DNA of 64,000 nt from Prevotella sp. (GTDB lineage Bacteria; Bacteroidota; Bacteroidia; Bacteroidales; Bacteroidaceae): contig JAGCDO010000008.1 in NCBI GenBank assembly GCA_017651265.1, positions 48,983 to 112,982 on the forward strand. The letters are read 5' to 3'. The stretch's first letter is position 1. Every line of letters starts with the position of its first letter. The translations under genes were made by a program, and so were the position numbers. The notes under the pieces are model-generated. The model saw only the letters and a list, made by a program, of their open reading frames with translations, did no database searches and had not been told where the DNA came from. Positions 18,086 to 27,218 of the stretch are shown in pieces.

Positions 18086-18116
18086 AATCCGCATAAACAA
18101 GTAGTCTATGCGGATT
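18086..18116 (-). terminator. Terminator of the 18136-20619 gene
   Basis: Arms AATCCGCATA (18086-18095) and TATGCGGATT (18107-18116), followed by T7 on the minus strand. An almost identical hairpin lies at 34747-34777 after dnaK, at the right edge of the second VirE/HU unit. Confidence 0.8.
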
Positions 18117-18135
18117 AATTTATATAGTAATGGTT

Positions 18136-20619
18136 TTATTCGACAACGACCTTACGACCATTCACGATGTAGAGTCCCTTCGTGGGATGTTCTACGCGAC
18201 GACCTTGTAGGTCGTAGTAATAATGGTCAATGGCCGACGGTGAATTGTCTATGCTCTCAATGCCTGTGGTTATGCCCGACGCAGCGTTATCTTTTACCAA
18301 CATCAACATCTCCTCGAGCTGCATGACTTCTGCTTCCTCATCAGCGATGGCGGAAATCTCGAAGCGGAAATACTGGTAGGCCTTGTTGCTGGCATTGTTG
18401 AAATTGAAGGTGTAGTGGGCGAAGTTCTTATCCTTCATGGTTTCATCGTTATTCACTTCGGCAATGACCGTCCAGTTTGTGTCACCTTCGTTCTTCGCCT
18501 TGATCTTCCAGTTGCGTGGGTTACGCCCTGCATATTCTTCGGTGTCGTTACCTGTTATCAGCACGTACTGATTGGGGATGACAGGTTTGGCGGTATGGAA
18601 CTCCACGAAGCAGGGGTGGTTCTCATCATATTTCCCAAACGCCACGCACCATTTGCTGTCGTCATCCTCTGTATACTTGCCGTCTAACAGGCGTGTGGGT
18701 CCTTCCTCATTGTCCTCCTTACCCATTGTATATTCTACGAAATCATCATCCCCCTCAACGCCATAGATGCATCCTCTTGTCACGGTGAAGGCCGTTGTAC
18801 CCTCAAGGAGTGTCATGTTGCCGATACCATAGAAGACATGAATGGTCACGTCGGAACTGGGCATGAGGAATGTATAGCTGCCGTTTTGATTGTCGGTGCA
18901 GCTGACGGCCGTGTTGTCTGCCTGAGTAACCTTGAAGCTCTTTATGATCAAACCATCGGGAATGCTGACGTTGCTGACGGTGACCTTTGATCCGGTCTTG
19001 TAATAGTCTTCATCAATAACAACAGGGTCGGAACTTACCTTCATCTTGTTCGTATCATAATGGATATTAAAGGCAATCTGCTGGCGGGTTGTCTTGAGGG
19101 TGACATCGTGCGCAGGCATAACGAATGAGCATATGCCATCAGAGGTAATGTTACAGTACTCTTCATGGTAGCCGTCGTTATCGGTATAACAGTAGTAAGC
19201 ACTCTGTAATTGCAAATAATCTTCCACATCGACGGTGAAGTTGATGGTGGTGCCAGGTGCATAGAGGCGATCCTCTTCTTCGTTATCAATGTCTATGTTT
19301 TCATTTTTCCAGCCGATGAAGAATTTCTCTCGGGTGGCCACAGCTGAAACGATAACGTTTTGGGCGGGCATGATAAATGACCATACATCATCGTCTTCGT
19401 AGTCTTCGTTTATATTCACCTCGACATCATCGCCATCCTCAGTCGTCACCGACACGCTTGTCACATGGTAGCCGTTGACGACCAAGAGTTCTATCTCTTC
19501 ATCTTCCCTTGCCTGATTGTGATCAAACTCCAGACAGGGAGGGTTGTAGCTTCCTGCGAGGGTGATGGTGTATCGTGGGATATTTAGGGGTATAAAAGCG
19601 ATGTCATCCTCGATTTCGCCATTCCAATACCATCCTTCATACATTACGTCTTCATCGTTTTCGTTGACGAACTCTTTCTGAAACGTAACAGCGCTATTAT
19701 TAAATGAATGGATAAAAATTCGGTCGGAGTCGGGATTCGTCCAAGAAAGGGTAATGTCGCCTCCACCATTCTCGCCATCGTAACCCTCCTCGCTCTCACC
19801 TCCGTAGCCTCCACCTATGCTGCCTTCAACACAAACGTAGCCGCCATAGATGTTAACGTGACCATCGCCGCCATTGCCACCGTTTGTTTCTTTCCACCCT
19901 TTGGCGCCGTTGCCACCACCCATGTTTCCATAAACATGAATGTAGCCGCCATAAATACTGATGTTGTCAACGTCGCCGCCGCCACCACCGCTGCGTCTAA
20001 AAAATTCTTCAGCATCATCATCAAAAATGCAGGTGCCGCCATCGCCGCCCCCCATGTCGCCATGAACTTTAATGTTGCCGCCAAAGATGTTGATGGTGCC
20101 AGCGCTTTGACCATATTTGCCATAAAATTGATCATCATTCTCTCCATGTCCGCCAATGGCGGCATCACGTCCATTGTGGCTATCATCTCCTTCTCCAATT
20201 GAGGCAACGAGACTTCCCTTGTCATCACCAGCACTTTGTGCATAGATGTTGAGCGTTTTACCTTCAGGTACTTCGATGCCTTTTTGTACTTCGAGGGTGC
20301 AACCGTCTCCTAGAATGATGTTTACCGTGCCATTGACAGTGATACGGTCATATATCCAAACGTAATCATCAACGTAATACCAGCCTTCTTCAAGTTTATA
20401 AATACTATTTTCAAGTAAATCATTACTGAGCACCGAGTATTCAACAGTTCTCTTTATCTGTTCTCCCTCTGGAGCAGTGGGGTCGTAATACACGATTCCT
20501 TCTTCTTCCTCCTCTTCCTGCGCCCACGCTACGGTGGTGGGGACAAATGTGGTGAACACACTCACGAACAGCGTCATGACTGTCCGCATCATCATGGTTG
20601 AAATCTTTTTAGCTGGCAT
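18136..20619 (-). CDS. Large secreted glycine-rich protein with Prevotella-type C-terminal tail
   Basis: 827 aa. A signal peptide (VMTLFVSVFTTFVPTTVAWA) is followed by an acidic EEEEEE stretch, then repeated beta-type units of the form INIFGGNIKVHGDMGGGDGG / ISIYGGYIHVYGNMGGGNGA / VNIYGGYVCVEGSIGGGYGG (about 170-280). Domains rich in TITLAG-like and FIMPAQNV / FVMPAHDV / FLMPSSDV repeats follow, then an F5/8-type segment (WKIKAKNEGDTNWTVIAEV). The end, DLQGRRVEHPTKGLYIVNGR, is a tail shared by many secreted Prevotella proteins and probably acts as a sorting signal. Surface or secreted role inferred; ligand unknown. Confidence 0.75.
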   Translation of the reverse strand: MPAKKISTMMMRTVMTLFVSVFTTFVPTTVAWAQEEEEEEGIVYYDPTAPEGEQIKRTVEYSVLSNDLLENSIYKLEEGWYYVDDYVWIYDRITVNGTVNIILGDGCTLEVQKGIEVPEGKTLNIYAQSAGDDKGSLVASIGEGDDSHNGRDAAIGGHGENDDQFYGKYGQSAGTINIFGGNIKVHGDMGGGDGGTCIFDDDAEEFFRRSGGGGGDVDNISIYGGYIHVYGNMGGGNGAKGWKETNGGNGGDGHVNIYGGYVCVEGSIGGGYGGESEEGYDGENGGGDITLSWTNPDSDRIFIHSFNNSAVTFQKEFVNENDEDVMYEGWYWNGEIEDDIAFIPLNIPRYTITLAGSYNPPCLEFDHNQAREDEEIELLVVNGYHVTSVSVTTEDGDDVEVNINEDYEDDDVWSFIMPAQNVIVSAVATREKFFIGWKNENIDIDNEEEDRLYAPGTTINFTVDVEDYLQLQSAYYCYTDNDGYHEEYCNITSDGICSFVMPAHDVTLKTTRQQIAFNIHYDTNKMKVSSDPVVIDEDYYKTGSKVTVSNVSIPDGLIIKSFKVTQADNTAVSCTDNQNGSYTFLMPSSDVTIHVFYGIGNMTLLEGTTAFTVTRGCIYGVEGDDDFVEYTMGKEDNEEGPTRLLDGKYTEDDDSKWCVAFGKYDENHPCFVEFHTAKPVIPNQYVLITGNDTEEYAGRNPRNWKIKAKNEGDTNWTVIAEVNNDETMKDKNFAHYTFNFNNASNKAYQYFRFEISAIADEEAEVMQLEEMLMLVKDNAASGITTGIESIDNSPSAIDHYYYDLQGRRVEHPTKGLYIVNGRKVVVE

Positions 20620-20708
20620 AGTAGTTGAACAATGAATTGTTAATAGTTTATTGCTGCAAAGATAGTGTAAAATCCGGATAAAACAAAGGGAATGCCCATT
20701 TTAATGAT
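20605..20708 (-). promoter_or_regulatory. Promoter/leader module A
   Basis: Minus-strand promoter for the 18136-20619 gene: -33 TTTG (20684-20687), 19-nt spacer, -7 TATCTTTG (20657-20664). The segment 20651-20708 is about 80% identical to 22322-22379, and the leader end TCAACTACTATGCCAGCTA also occurs at the start of the 6304-6834 gene. Confidence 0.75.
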
Positions 20709-20745
20709 CATCTGCCGTTGAAACGTGATGGGTTGGGACAAAAAA

Positions 20746-20773
20746 AGAGATGCAGACATGAGCCTGCATCTCT
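20746..20773 (-). terminator. Terminator after the DUF5677 gene
   Basis: Arms AGAGATGCAG (20746-20755) and CTGCATCTCT (20764-20773) with a T6-T7 run on the minus strand, about 100 nt past the stop of the DUF5677 gene. Confidence 0.7.
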
Positions 20774-20868
20774 TCTCTATGATGGTTAAGTGGAATTTTA
20801 TTTCACCTCCTCGAAATTCAACGTCACTGTGTATCAGTAAGTTGTGAATCGATGGTACAAATAAGGTA

Positions 20869-21864
20869 CTATTTTTTTAATAATTTAAACTTCTTTTCCC
20901 CTCTCATTGCGTCTTCGTACATACCAATTGCAAACCGTCTTGGTTCTTCAAGTTTGTCATACATGGCTTTAATCTCAGGGACCAATTTCATGTAATCTAC
21001 GATGAATATACTCATGAACGCCAATACACATTGTGTAGCATGTGGAGCCATAATAGATGTGTCTGCACGATTGTCGTTCTTGAAAGCGTCACGAAATTGG
21101 AAGATTGACACATATGATGGATGGCCGTGAAGACTAAAATATGAATATGTACCTTTCAACATGTTATTCTTTATGCGAAGTAGTTTATCTGCATCATCAT
21201 AATTAACAAACTCTAATGAGTTGTCTTCTTTAAATATATAACGGAATTTCTTGCCAAATGCATTTTTTATAATGTTCTTTGTTTGCTGATCTAATTCAGA
21301 ATACAAGTCAGTTCCTTCAATCTCTCTCAAACATTCATCTATATCCTTTTGCTCTTCAGCAACCCTTTCTGGGTTATGACTACGCATTTCCTCATCTATG
21401 TTCTTTAGTCTCTCAGAAAGGCCATGAGCCATAAAAAGATTATATAATATTGCTTTTTTGTCTTCTGAATCAGGGATTACAAATAAGATCTCGAACGCAA
21501 TAACGGACTCATAGATTCTCCTAGCTACCGAAAAAAGAACAGACGGATCAACAATCGGGTTAAGCCGATCAATTCCTTTATTATAGCCTACACCATCAAG
21601 CAATGATAGAAAATGAAAGCCTTCACTAAACAATGTCTGCATCCAGATATTGCGATCGTCCTCAATATAGGATGTGGCTTTACGTCCTTCGGGGGATTTT
21701 ATGACATCAAAGTAGAAATCAAGCATCACAGTTAGGTACTGTTTACAATCGTCAATTGTGTCCAACTGAATAAACTTTTGAACTTCTTTAATTGTTAGCT
21801 GCTTTTCGGATCTCGACTTAAGCAAATCTGATAATTTTATCAGTTGTTCCTTGCTAAACTCCAT
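20869..21864 (-). CDS. DUF5677-like protein
   Basis: 331 aa, largely alpha-helical. The segments ARRIYESVIAFEILFVIP, YSYFSLHGHPSYVSIFQFRD and TQCVLAFMSIFIVDYMKL resemble DUF5677/DUF5070-type proteins, which have conserved His/Arg residues and unknown function and are often seen in accessory islands. It begins 3 nt after the small wHTH gene, so the two are probably cotranscribed. AT-rich. The family assignment is tentative. Confidence 0.55.
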   Translation of the reverse strand: MEFSKEQLIKLSDLLKSRSEKQLTIKEVQKFIQLDTIDDCKQYLTVMLDFYFDVIKSPEGRKATSYIEDDRNIWMQTLFSEGFHFLSLLDGVGYNKGIDRLNPIVDPSVLFSVARRIYESVIAFEILFVIPDSEDKKAILYNLFMAHGLSERLKNIDEEMRSHNPERVAEEQKDIDECLREIEGTDLYSELDQQTKNIIKNAFGKKFRYIFKEDNSLEFVNYDDADKLLRIKNNMLKGTYSYFSLHGHPSYVSIFQFRDAFKNDNRADTSIMAPHATQCVLAFMSIFIVDYMKLVPEIKAMYDKLEEPRRFAIGMYEDAMRGEKKFKLLKK

Positions 21865-21867
21865 TAT

Positions 21868-22248
21868 CTATTTCCCTATTTTGATAACCCATTTACCTTC
21901 CTTGCGTCCATCTTGACGCTCGATATTGATGCCAAGTTTCCTAATAGCCGTAAACTCTCGTTGGATAGTCTTATCGGACACCTTAAGCTTTCTGGACATT
22001 TCTATTAGAGTCGCTTCTGGCGATGTACATATTAACTCGAGTATAACTATCTGTCTTTCAGACAGTTCTTTTAGGACATCTTTCTGGACATCTTTTAGGA
22101 CATTCTTTAGGACATCAGACATTTTTGCAGGTGTATTTACAGGTGCATTAGCAATATCATCATCCTCTGGTTCACGAACAATGACACTAAATGCTGTAAC
22201 CAGATTGACATTGAATTCGGCAACAGGACTTTGGTTCTCCTTCAGCAA
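21868..22248 (-). CDS. Orphan wHTH tail of an AlbA_2-type protein
   Basis: About 126 aa from a TTG codon; no in-frame ATG exists upstream. The start (LLKENQSPVAEFNVNLVTAF) matches the segment that in AlbA_2/RecG-like proteins precedes the linker. A repeated VLKNVLKDVQKDVLKE linker and a winged helix (ATLIEMSRKLKVSDKTIQRE) follow. It therefore looks like a protein that has lost its AlbA_2 and ATPase-like parts. The region upstream keeps the leader CAACTACT but not the ATGCCAGCT start seen elsewhere. Either a relic or a small DNA-binding regulator of the DUF5677 gene 3 nt downstream. Confidence 0.55.
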   Translation of the reverse strand: MLKENQSPVAEFNVNLVTAFSVIVREPEDDDIANAPVNTPAKMSDVLKNVLKDVQKDVLKELSERQIVILELICTSPEATLIEMSRKLKVSDKTIQREFTAIRKLGINIERQDGRKEGKWVIKIGK

Positions 22249-22321
22249 ATTCTTTATTATTTCTTCCGTATGATGGATGCTTACTAGTAGTTGACATAGA
22301 ATATAATCAGTAAATCATTAA

Positions 22322-22379
22322 TTGCTGCAAAGATAATGTATAATTTGGATAAAACAAAGAGAATACCCCATTTAATGAT
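22322..22379 (-). promoter_or_regulatory. Promoter/leader module B
   Basis: Minus-strand promoter for the wHTH/DUF5677 pair: -33 TTTG (22355-22358), 19-nt spacer, -7 TATCTTTG (22328-22335). About 80% identical to module A at 20651-20708. Confidence 0.75.
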
Positions 22380-22425
22380 TGCTTGCAGTTTCGCTACTCA
22401 ATTACTTTACATCCTTGAAAGTTGT

Positions 22426-23133
22426 TTATGCCATTAAGCGTTCAAGTTTGTTTTTCCACTTCTCCCAATGGGGCATTTCCTTGGTAAGAAGTGCATAGAA
22501 CTCCTTATTATGGCTGCGATGGATGAGGTGGCATAATTCATGAGTGATAACATACTCAATGCAACACCTTGGAGCACATATCAGTCGAAGGTTTAGTGTG
22601 ATGTGCCCATCTATTGTACAATATCCCCATCGTTTTTCCATTTTCTTAATGGAAAGACTTTGGGGCTTTACGCCATAAATAGAAAATTGTTCAATAATTG
22701 GTTGAGCATACTCATGAAACTTGATGTTGGCTCGTTGGCGATACCAAGTCTGTAACAGCATACCTGCATCCTTTTTTTGACGACATTCTATCTCAATGAT
22801 ATTATTCTGATAATGGACAGCATTCACATTGCTCTCCCTTACCCTGAGCATATACTGGCGCCCTAAGTAGAGATGCGATTCTCCACTAATATACTGGCGT
22901 TTCGTTGTAGGTGTGCCGAATGACTCAAAGAACCGCTTTTGTTTGAGAATCCAACTAGCTCTTTTGCGCACTTTCTTTTGAATCTGTTCTAAGGTTGCAT
23001 TTATAGGTGCCTTCAGACAGACGGTACTATCCGGATTGACACAAATGCTCAGTGTCTTTCTTGGGGCAAATACTATATCATAATTGATAATAGTAGCTCC
23101 ATATTGTATGTGGTCTCTTGTTATTTGATCCAT
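22426..23133 (-). CDS. YgjP-like zinc metalloprotease (M48/SprT-like)
   Basis: 235 aa. The zinc motif HELCHLIHRSHNKEFYALL near residue 192 is the HExxH of the YgjP/DUF45 family, with KKMEKRWGYCTIDGHITLNL just before it, as is usual. Genes of this family very often accompany type I restriction operons. It overlaps the start of its upstream neighbour hsdR by 13 nt, so it is translationally coupled and the last gene of the 11-kb operon. Its role in the restriction system is unknown. Confidence 0.88.
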   Translation of the reverse strand: MDQITRDHIQYGATIINYDIVFAPRKTLSICVNPDSTVCLKAPINATLEQIQKKVRKRASWILKQKRFFESFGTPTTKRQYISGESHLYLGRQYMLRVRESNVNAVHYQNNIIEIECRQKKDAGMLLQTWYRQRANIKFHEYAQPIIEQFSIYGVKPQSLSIKKMEKRWGYCTIDGHITLNLRLICAPRCCIEYVITHELCHLIHRSHNKEFYALLTKEMPHWEKWKNKLERLMA

Positions 23134-26100
23134 ATCTTAGCCACATCTACACAACCATCGATAATAACATCCATATCATCGAATGAAAAATCAACTCCGT
23201 ATTTTCGCTTGACATTATCAATCAATTCGTCTTCCAGTTCAATTTTCATTTTTCCGATGATATCACTTTTGGATTGCCAATCTACTAAAATAGCATTGTC
23301 AACAATAACCGCTTTACGAATGATTTCGTCAAAAGCCTTAGTTGTAGCAAGAGCCATTTCTTTAATTGGCTGATCTGGGAAGAGTCGTTTGTAATTCTCT
23401 AAGGCAATTCCATAATATGCTTTACCAGCATTGTTGTGCTCCAATTCTGCAGGCAGTTCGCTGTCAGTATGATTCAGTACGTCTTCCTTAAACTGCAACA
23501 TTCTTTCCAGATATTCATTGTCGCTCAGGCGGCCTTGTTCGTATGCTTCAATAGCCTCACGAATCAGTTGAGAGAATTTCTTGTAGAAGGCAGGGTCAGA
23601 ATCCATATTCTCTTTAATATATTTAGAGGTACGCGTAGCAATAGTATCTGCCTTTGCTGCAGTTCCAACAATACTGTCAACCTCTTTCTGGAAGTCTTCT
23701 GTATCAAAGATGTTTACCAGTTTCGTAATCACTCTTACCTCGTCGCTTTCCACGTGACGGTTGATGAGTTTCTCAATTCTTGCCTCATATTTCGTATAAT
23801 CAACAGCATCAGAATAACGTAACTGAACAGAAGTACGTAGTTTGGCAAACATACGCAAGTCTTCTTTGTATCGTTCAATCGTCTTTTCTTCAGTATTCTC
23901 ATGGAACTCTTTAGTGGAAAGAGCCAATTGGAGTACAGAGGAGAAAGCGGTCAAACGGTCATAGAACTCATGGCGTCTGTCTTCTAGTCTTAAAGACTGG
24001 GCGTATGCTTCCAAGTCACGTTTGTTTGGGATAGTCTTAAACAAATCCCATAAGTCGGCATTCTTTTGAGGAAGTTCTGCAATCTTGTCACTAACAGGGG
24101 CAAGGGTTTCACGGAATACTTCTTTGTCTTCCTCATCATATTCAGAATAAATGCTTAGCGCGTCATCCAATTCTGCTAACACTCCGTAGTAGTCGATGAT
24201 ATAGCCATAGTCCTTATCGTCACAATTACGATTGACACGGGCAACTGCTTGTAATAGTGTATGCCCTGTCAGATGACGGTCAATATACATGACAGTTACC
24301 TTGGGCTCATCAAATCCTGTTAGCAATTTATCCACAACGATCATAATCTCTGGATCTTCCTGTCCCTTGAATCTGGCAATCAGATTCTCCTGATATTTGT
24401 GTGGAGCTCCATGCTCATCCATCATCTTTTTCCAGAAGGCTTTTACCTCCTCAGGTGTCCCTCCGTAGGCCGTTTCTTCACCCTCGCGATCGTCTGGTGC
24501 TGTAATCAACACTTCTGATGTTACCTTGCCTATTTCATCTAGATATTTCTTATAGAGTATGGCTACTTTTTTCTTCGGAGTTACTAGCATGGCCTTAAAT
24601 CCAGTACTCTTCCAGTTGTCTGCGTAATGCTCTGAAATGTCTGTTGCTATTGAAAAGATTCGCTGTTCTGTCTGATTCAAGATATCTGTTCGAGAGAATT
24701 TCTTTTTTAAATCCACAGATTGTTCTTCCGTCAAGTCCTCACATACACGATCGAAGAAACTGTCGATAGGCCCCTCTGTAACTGACTGCGGCACAATGCG
24801 CCCTTCATAAAGTAATGGCACTACTGCATGGTCTTCTACCGCTTGTTTGACTGTATATACAGGTTTGATAATGCCGCCAAAGGTACGAGCCGTATTCTTG
24901 TCCTTCTTCATCAAAGGTGTACCAGTAAAGGCTATCTTACATGCATTGGGCAGCACACGATTCATCTGTATGGCCATTTCCTTATACTGGCTGCGATGAG
25001 CCTCGTCTATCAGAATAAAGATATTCGGATCAGTCAACGGTTGCTTGATTTTCTTGATGGCCGTTGCAAACTTGTTGATAATGGTTGTAATGACGGAATC
25101 TGTATTACTTTCCAATAACTCTACCAGTTTGATACCAGTTGTTGCATTCTCCACATCCTTACCACATTTGCGGAAAGTTTTCGTGATTTGGGCATCCAGG
25201 TCTGTACGGTCTGTCACTAAGACAATCCTTGGATTCTGTACAACAGTAGCAATTTTTTGTGCCAGCATCACCATTGTCAGTGATTTGCCGCTTCCCTGTG
25301 TGTGCCATACTACACCACCATTGCGTTTACCTGCCTCAATTCGTTTCACTCGCTCAACAATTTCTTTCACCGTGAAGTATTGCTGGTAGCGAGCCAATTT
25401 CTTGACGCCTGCATCATAAAGTGTGAAATGGAAGATAAGTTCCAGCAATCGCTTAGGGCGACAGAGATTGTAGATATATTCGTCCTGTGGGGTCGGTGTA
25501 CGCACTTCCTCGCTGTCTTTATTGACAATATCCAAGAGTTTTTTTTGATACTCCAACTCCTCTTCCTTATTGATATGCATCTCGCGCCATTTGCACCAGA
25601 ACTTCTGAGCAGAACCAGTGGTGGCATAACTTCCGAAATTATTGCCGATAGCCAACAATAGTGCACTGTATACATATAGCCCCCTGATGCCATCATCCTG
25701 CTGATTGCGCAGATGCTGTGAAATAGCCTGCTCCTCTGCTCCCTTGATATCTGGTCGTTTACACTCTATCACCACCAGAGGAATACCGTTCACGAACAGC
25801 ACGATGTCAGGACGGTAGGTGTCAGCAATGCCGGTACGGGTAACTGCAAACTCCTCTGTTACGTGATAAACATTGTTTTCAGGGTGTTCCCAGTCAATAT
25901 AGCGCATCGTATAGGTTTTCTTGTCCCCATCAATACTCTGCTCAAAAGCCTTTCCAAGCGTTAGCATGTTATATACTGCCTCATTGCCACTTAGATAACC
26001 GCCTTCCATTGGCACATTCCGCATGGCTATCACGCCGTTCTCAATGTTCTGTTCTGAGAATCGTTCCTCCTTGCGACTGCCCACCCGTATGGAGTTCAAT

Positions 26101-26267
26101 TCTCGCAACTGCCGTCTCAGCACCTCTTCCAACAACACATTGGAAGTCTTTCCGCCTCGCATCATCAACGCTTCCTCTGGCGAAAGATACTGATAGCCCA
26201 ACTTCTGCAACAACTCCAAAGCCGGCTTTTGGCTTATATCGTTTTCCTTGAATGATATTCTATCCAT
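23121..26267 (-). CDS. hsdR: Type I restriction enzyme R subunit
   Basis: 1048 aa. The N-terminal nuclease PD-(D/E)XK is seen as YRPDIVLFVNGIPLVVIECK near residues 153-172. Helicase motif I is WHTQGSGKSLTMVML near 320 and motif II is ILIDEAHRSQY near 421, followed by TGTPLMKKD and LTGFDEPKV and the HTLLQAVARVNR motif VI region. It cuts and translocates DNA with HsdM/HsdS. Length is normal, and no frameshift is seen. Here it is separated from hsdS by the Pycsar-like genes and a short wHTH ORF, 7 nt after the latter. Confidence 0.95.
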   Translation of the reverse strand: MDRISFKENDISQKPALELLQKLGYQYLSPEEALMMRGGKTSNVLLEEVLRRQLRELNSIRVGSRKEERFSEQNIENGVIAMRNVPMEGGYLSGNEAVYNMLTLGKAFEQSIDGDKKTYTMRYIDWEHPENNVYHVTEEFAVTRTGIADTYRPDIVLFVNGIPLVVIECKRPDIKGAEEQAISQHLRNQQDDGIRGLYVYSALLLAIGNNFGSYATTGSAQKFWCKWREMHINKEEELEYQKKLLDIVNKDSEEVRTPTPQDEYIYNLCRPKRLLELIFHFTLYDAGVKKLARYQQYFTVKEIVERVKRIEAGKRNGGVVWHTQGSGKSLTMVMLAQKIATVVQNPRIVLVTDRTDLDAQITKTFRKCGKDVENATTGIKLVELLESNTDSVITTIINKFATAIKKIKQPLTDPNIFILIDEAHRSQYKEMAIQMNRVLPNACKIAFTGTPLMKKDKNTARTFGGIIKPVYTVKQAVEDHAVVPLLYEGRIVPQSVTEGPIDSFFDRVCEDLTEEQSVDLKKKFSRTDILNQTEQRIFSIATDISEHYADNWKSTGFKAMLVTPKKKVAILYKKYLDEIGKVTSEVLITAPDDREGEETAYGGTPEEVKAFWKKMMDEHGAPHKYQENLIARFKGQEDPEIMIVVDKLLTGFDEPKVTVMYIDRHLTGHTLLQAVARVNRNCDDKDYGYIIDYYGVLAELDDALSIYSEYDEEDKEVFRETLAPVSDKIAELPQKNADLWDLFKTIPNKRDLEAYAQSLRLEDRRHEFYDRLTAFSSVLQLALSTKEFHENTEEKTIERYKEDLRMFAKLRTSVQLRYSDAVDYTKYEARIEKLINRHVESDEVRVITKLVNIFDTEDFQKEVDSIVGTAAKADTIATRTSKYIKENMDSDPAFYKKFSQLIREAIEAYEQGRLSDNEYLERMLQFKEDVLNHTDSELPAELEHNNAGKAYYGIALENYKRLFPDQPIKEMALATTKAFDEIIRKAVIVDNAILVDWQSKSDIIGKMKIELEDELIDNVKRKYGVDFSFDDMDVIIDGCVDVAKIWIK

Positions 26268-26274
26268 ATTTGCC

Positions 26275-26634
26275 CTATTTTTCTATTTCCCAGTGCCCAC
26301 TATAACCACTTCCTACATATTTAATATGAGGCAATTTTGCAAGATGACGTTTAATTGTAGCAACCCCTTTATTACTCAAACTTGCCAATTCCTCAGTTGT
26401 CACTTTGGGATTTTTCTTTATCTGAGTCTCTATCCAAGCATCAAGGGTATCACCTTGGGTATCACCTTGAGTATCACCTTGAGTGACATCTTGAGTGACA
26501 TCTTGAGTGACATCATCAACAGTTGAGAAAACATTCACTTCAAAAACGGTTAACTTAGAAACATCAAAAACAGCTTCCTCGTTATTATTTTCTTGAAGCA
26601 TTTCTTGTACACGCCTGATTCCCTGATTAAACAT
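26275..26634 (-). CDS. Orphan wHTH tail of an AlbA_2-type protein (inside hsd operon)
   Basis: 119 aa. The start FNQGIRRVQEMLQENNNEEA equals the 'GRGI.RVQEMLKENG' region of AlbA_2/RecG-like proteins, then comes a DVTQDVTQDVTQGDTQGDTQ linker (26455-26520, a 12-nt repeat) and a winged helix (VTTEELASLSNKGVATIKRH). The catalytic-like upstream domains are absent. It sits between the membrane effector (23-nt gap) and hsdR (7-nt gap). It may be a relic or a regulator of the operon. Confidence 0.6.
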   Translation of the reverse strand: MFNQGIRRVQEMLQENNNEEAVFDVSKLTVFEVNVFSTVDDVTQDVTQDVTQGDTQGDTQGDTLDAWIETQIKKNPKVTTEELASLSNKGVATIKRHLAKLPHIKYVGSGYSGHWEIEK

Positions 26635-26657
26635 TTCAAATGCTTTTCGGCATTAGT

Positions 26658-27209
26658 TTATTTCAATAAAACTACAAAAAACACTAAACAAACAAACAAC
26701 AATAAGCCCCATTTTAGATACTTGGTGCTCTTATTGTAAAACTTGAATTTTTCATCACATATTTTTGCACAAATATGTATTTGAGAAAGTTTGTCTTGAT
26801 CGAATTCCTCTTCTGATATACTATTTACTCTTTCGATATATTTTTCTTTGGACAATTCCGCTATCTTTCTAAAGAAGATAATGGAATCATTAGGACATTC
26901 GAGATTAGCCTTTAACGATGATATAGCAAAAAGACAACATAGTGTCATAGATAAGACAAACCCGATTAATGCCAAAAACATACAGGTAGATAATAAACTA
27001 AAACCTCCGATGCCATTTTGCCAATAATTTATTATGTTCTTGATTTCTGTTTCAACACCACTTAATATATAGTCACTTGTAAATGTTGTGGATACAAGAA
27101 TTCCCATAAACGCAAGAACTATAGATGCTTTTGTGTCGCAGTTATTTGTCCAACCAATAATTTGATTATGTGTTTCAGTACTATACTCTATTATTTGTTT
27201 TGTCTTCAT
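26658..27209 (-). CDS. Pycsar-like membrane effector (DUF5706/PycTM type)
   Basis: 183 aa with three predicted membrane helices: about 28-48, 71-97 and 165-182. The N-terminal NQIIGWTNNCDTKASIVLAF resembles the 'W.D.KAS' motif of DUF5706 Pycsar effectors, and the cytosolic loop has FFRKIAELSKEKYIERVNSI, also typical. In Pycsar systems a cyclic pyrimidine nucleotide activates such proteins to damage the inner membrane on phage infection. The gene starts 9 nt after the nearest cyclase gene. The identification is by motif; no search was run. Confidence 0.75.
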   Translation of the reverse strand: MKTKQIIEYSTETHNQIIGWTNNCDTKASIVLAFMGILVSTTFTSDYILSGVETEIKNIINYWQNGIGGFSLLSTCMFLALIGFVLSMTLCCLFAISSLKANLECPNDSIIFFRKIAELSKEKYIERVNSISEEEFDQDKLSQIHICAKICDEKFKFYNKSTKYLKWGLLLFVCLVFFVVLLK

Positions 27210-27218
27210 AACCTTTTA

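Noticed and set aside
19708-20202. Plus-strand ORF (164 codons) antisense to the secreted protein
   Set aside because: Alanine/valine-rich shadow of the glycine-rich repeats on the other strand.
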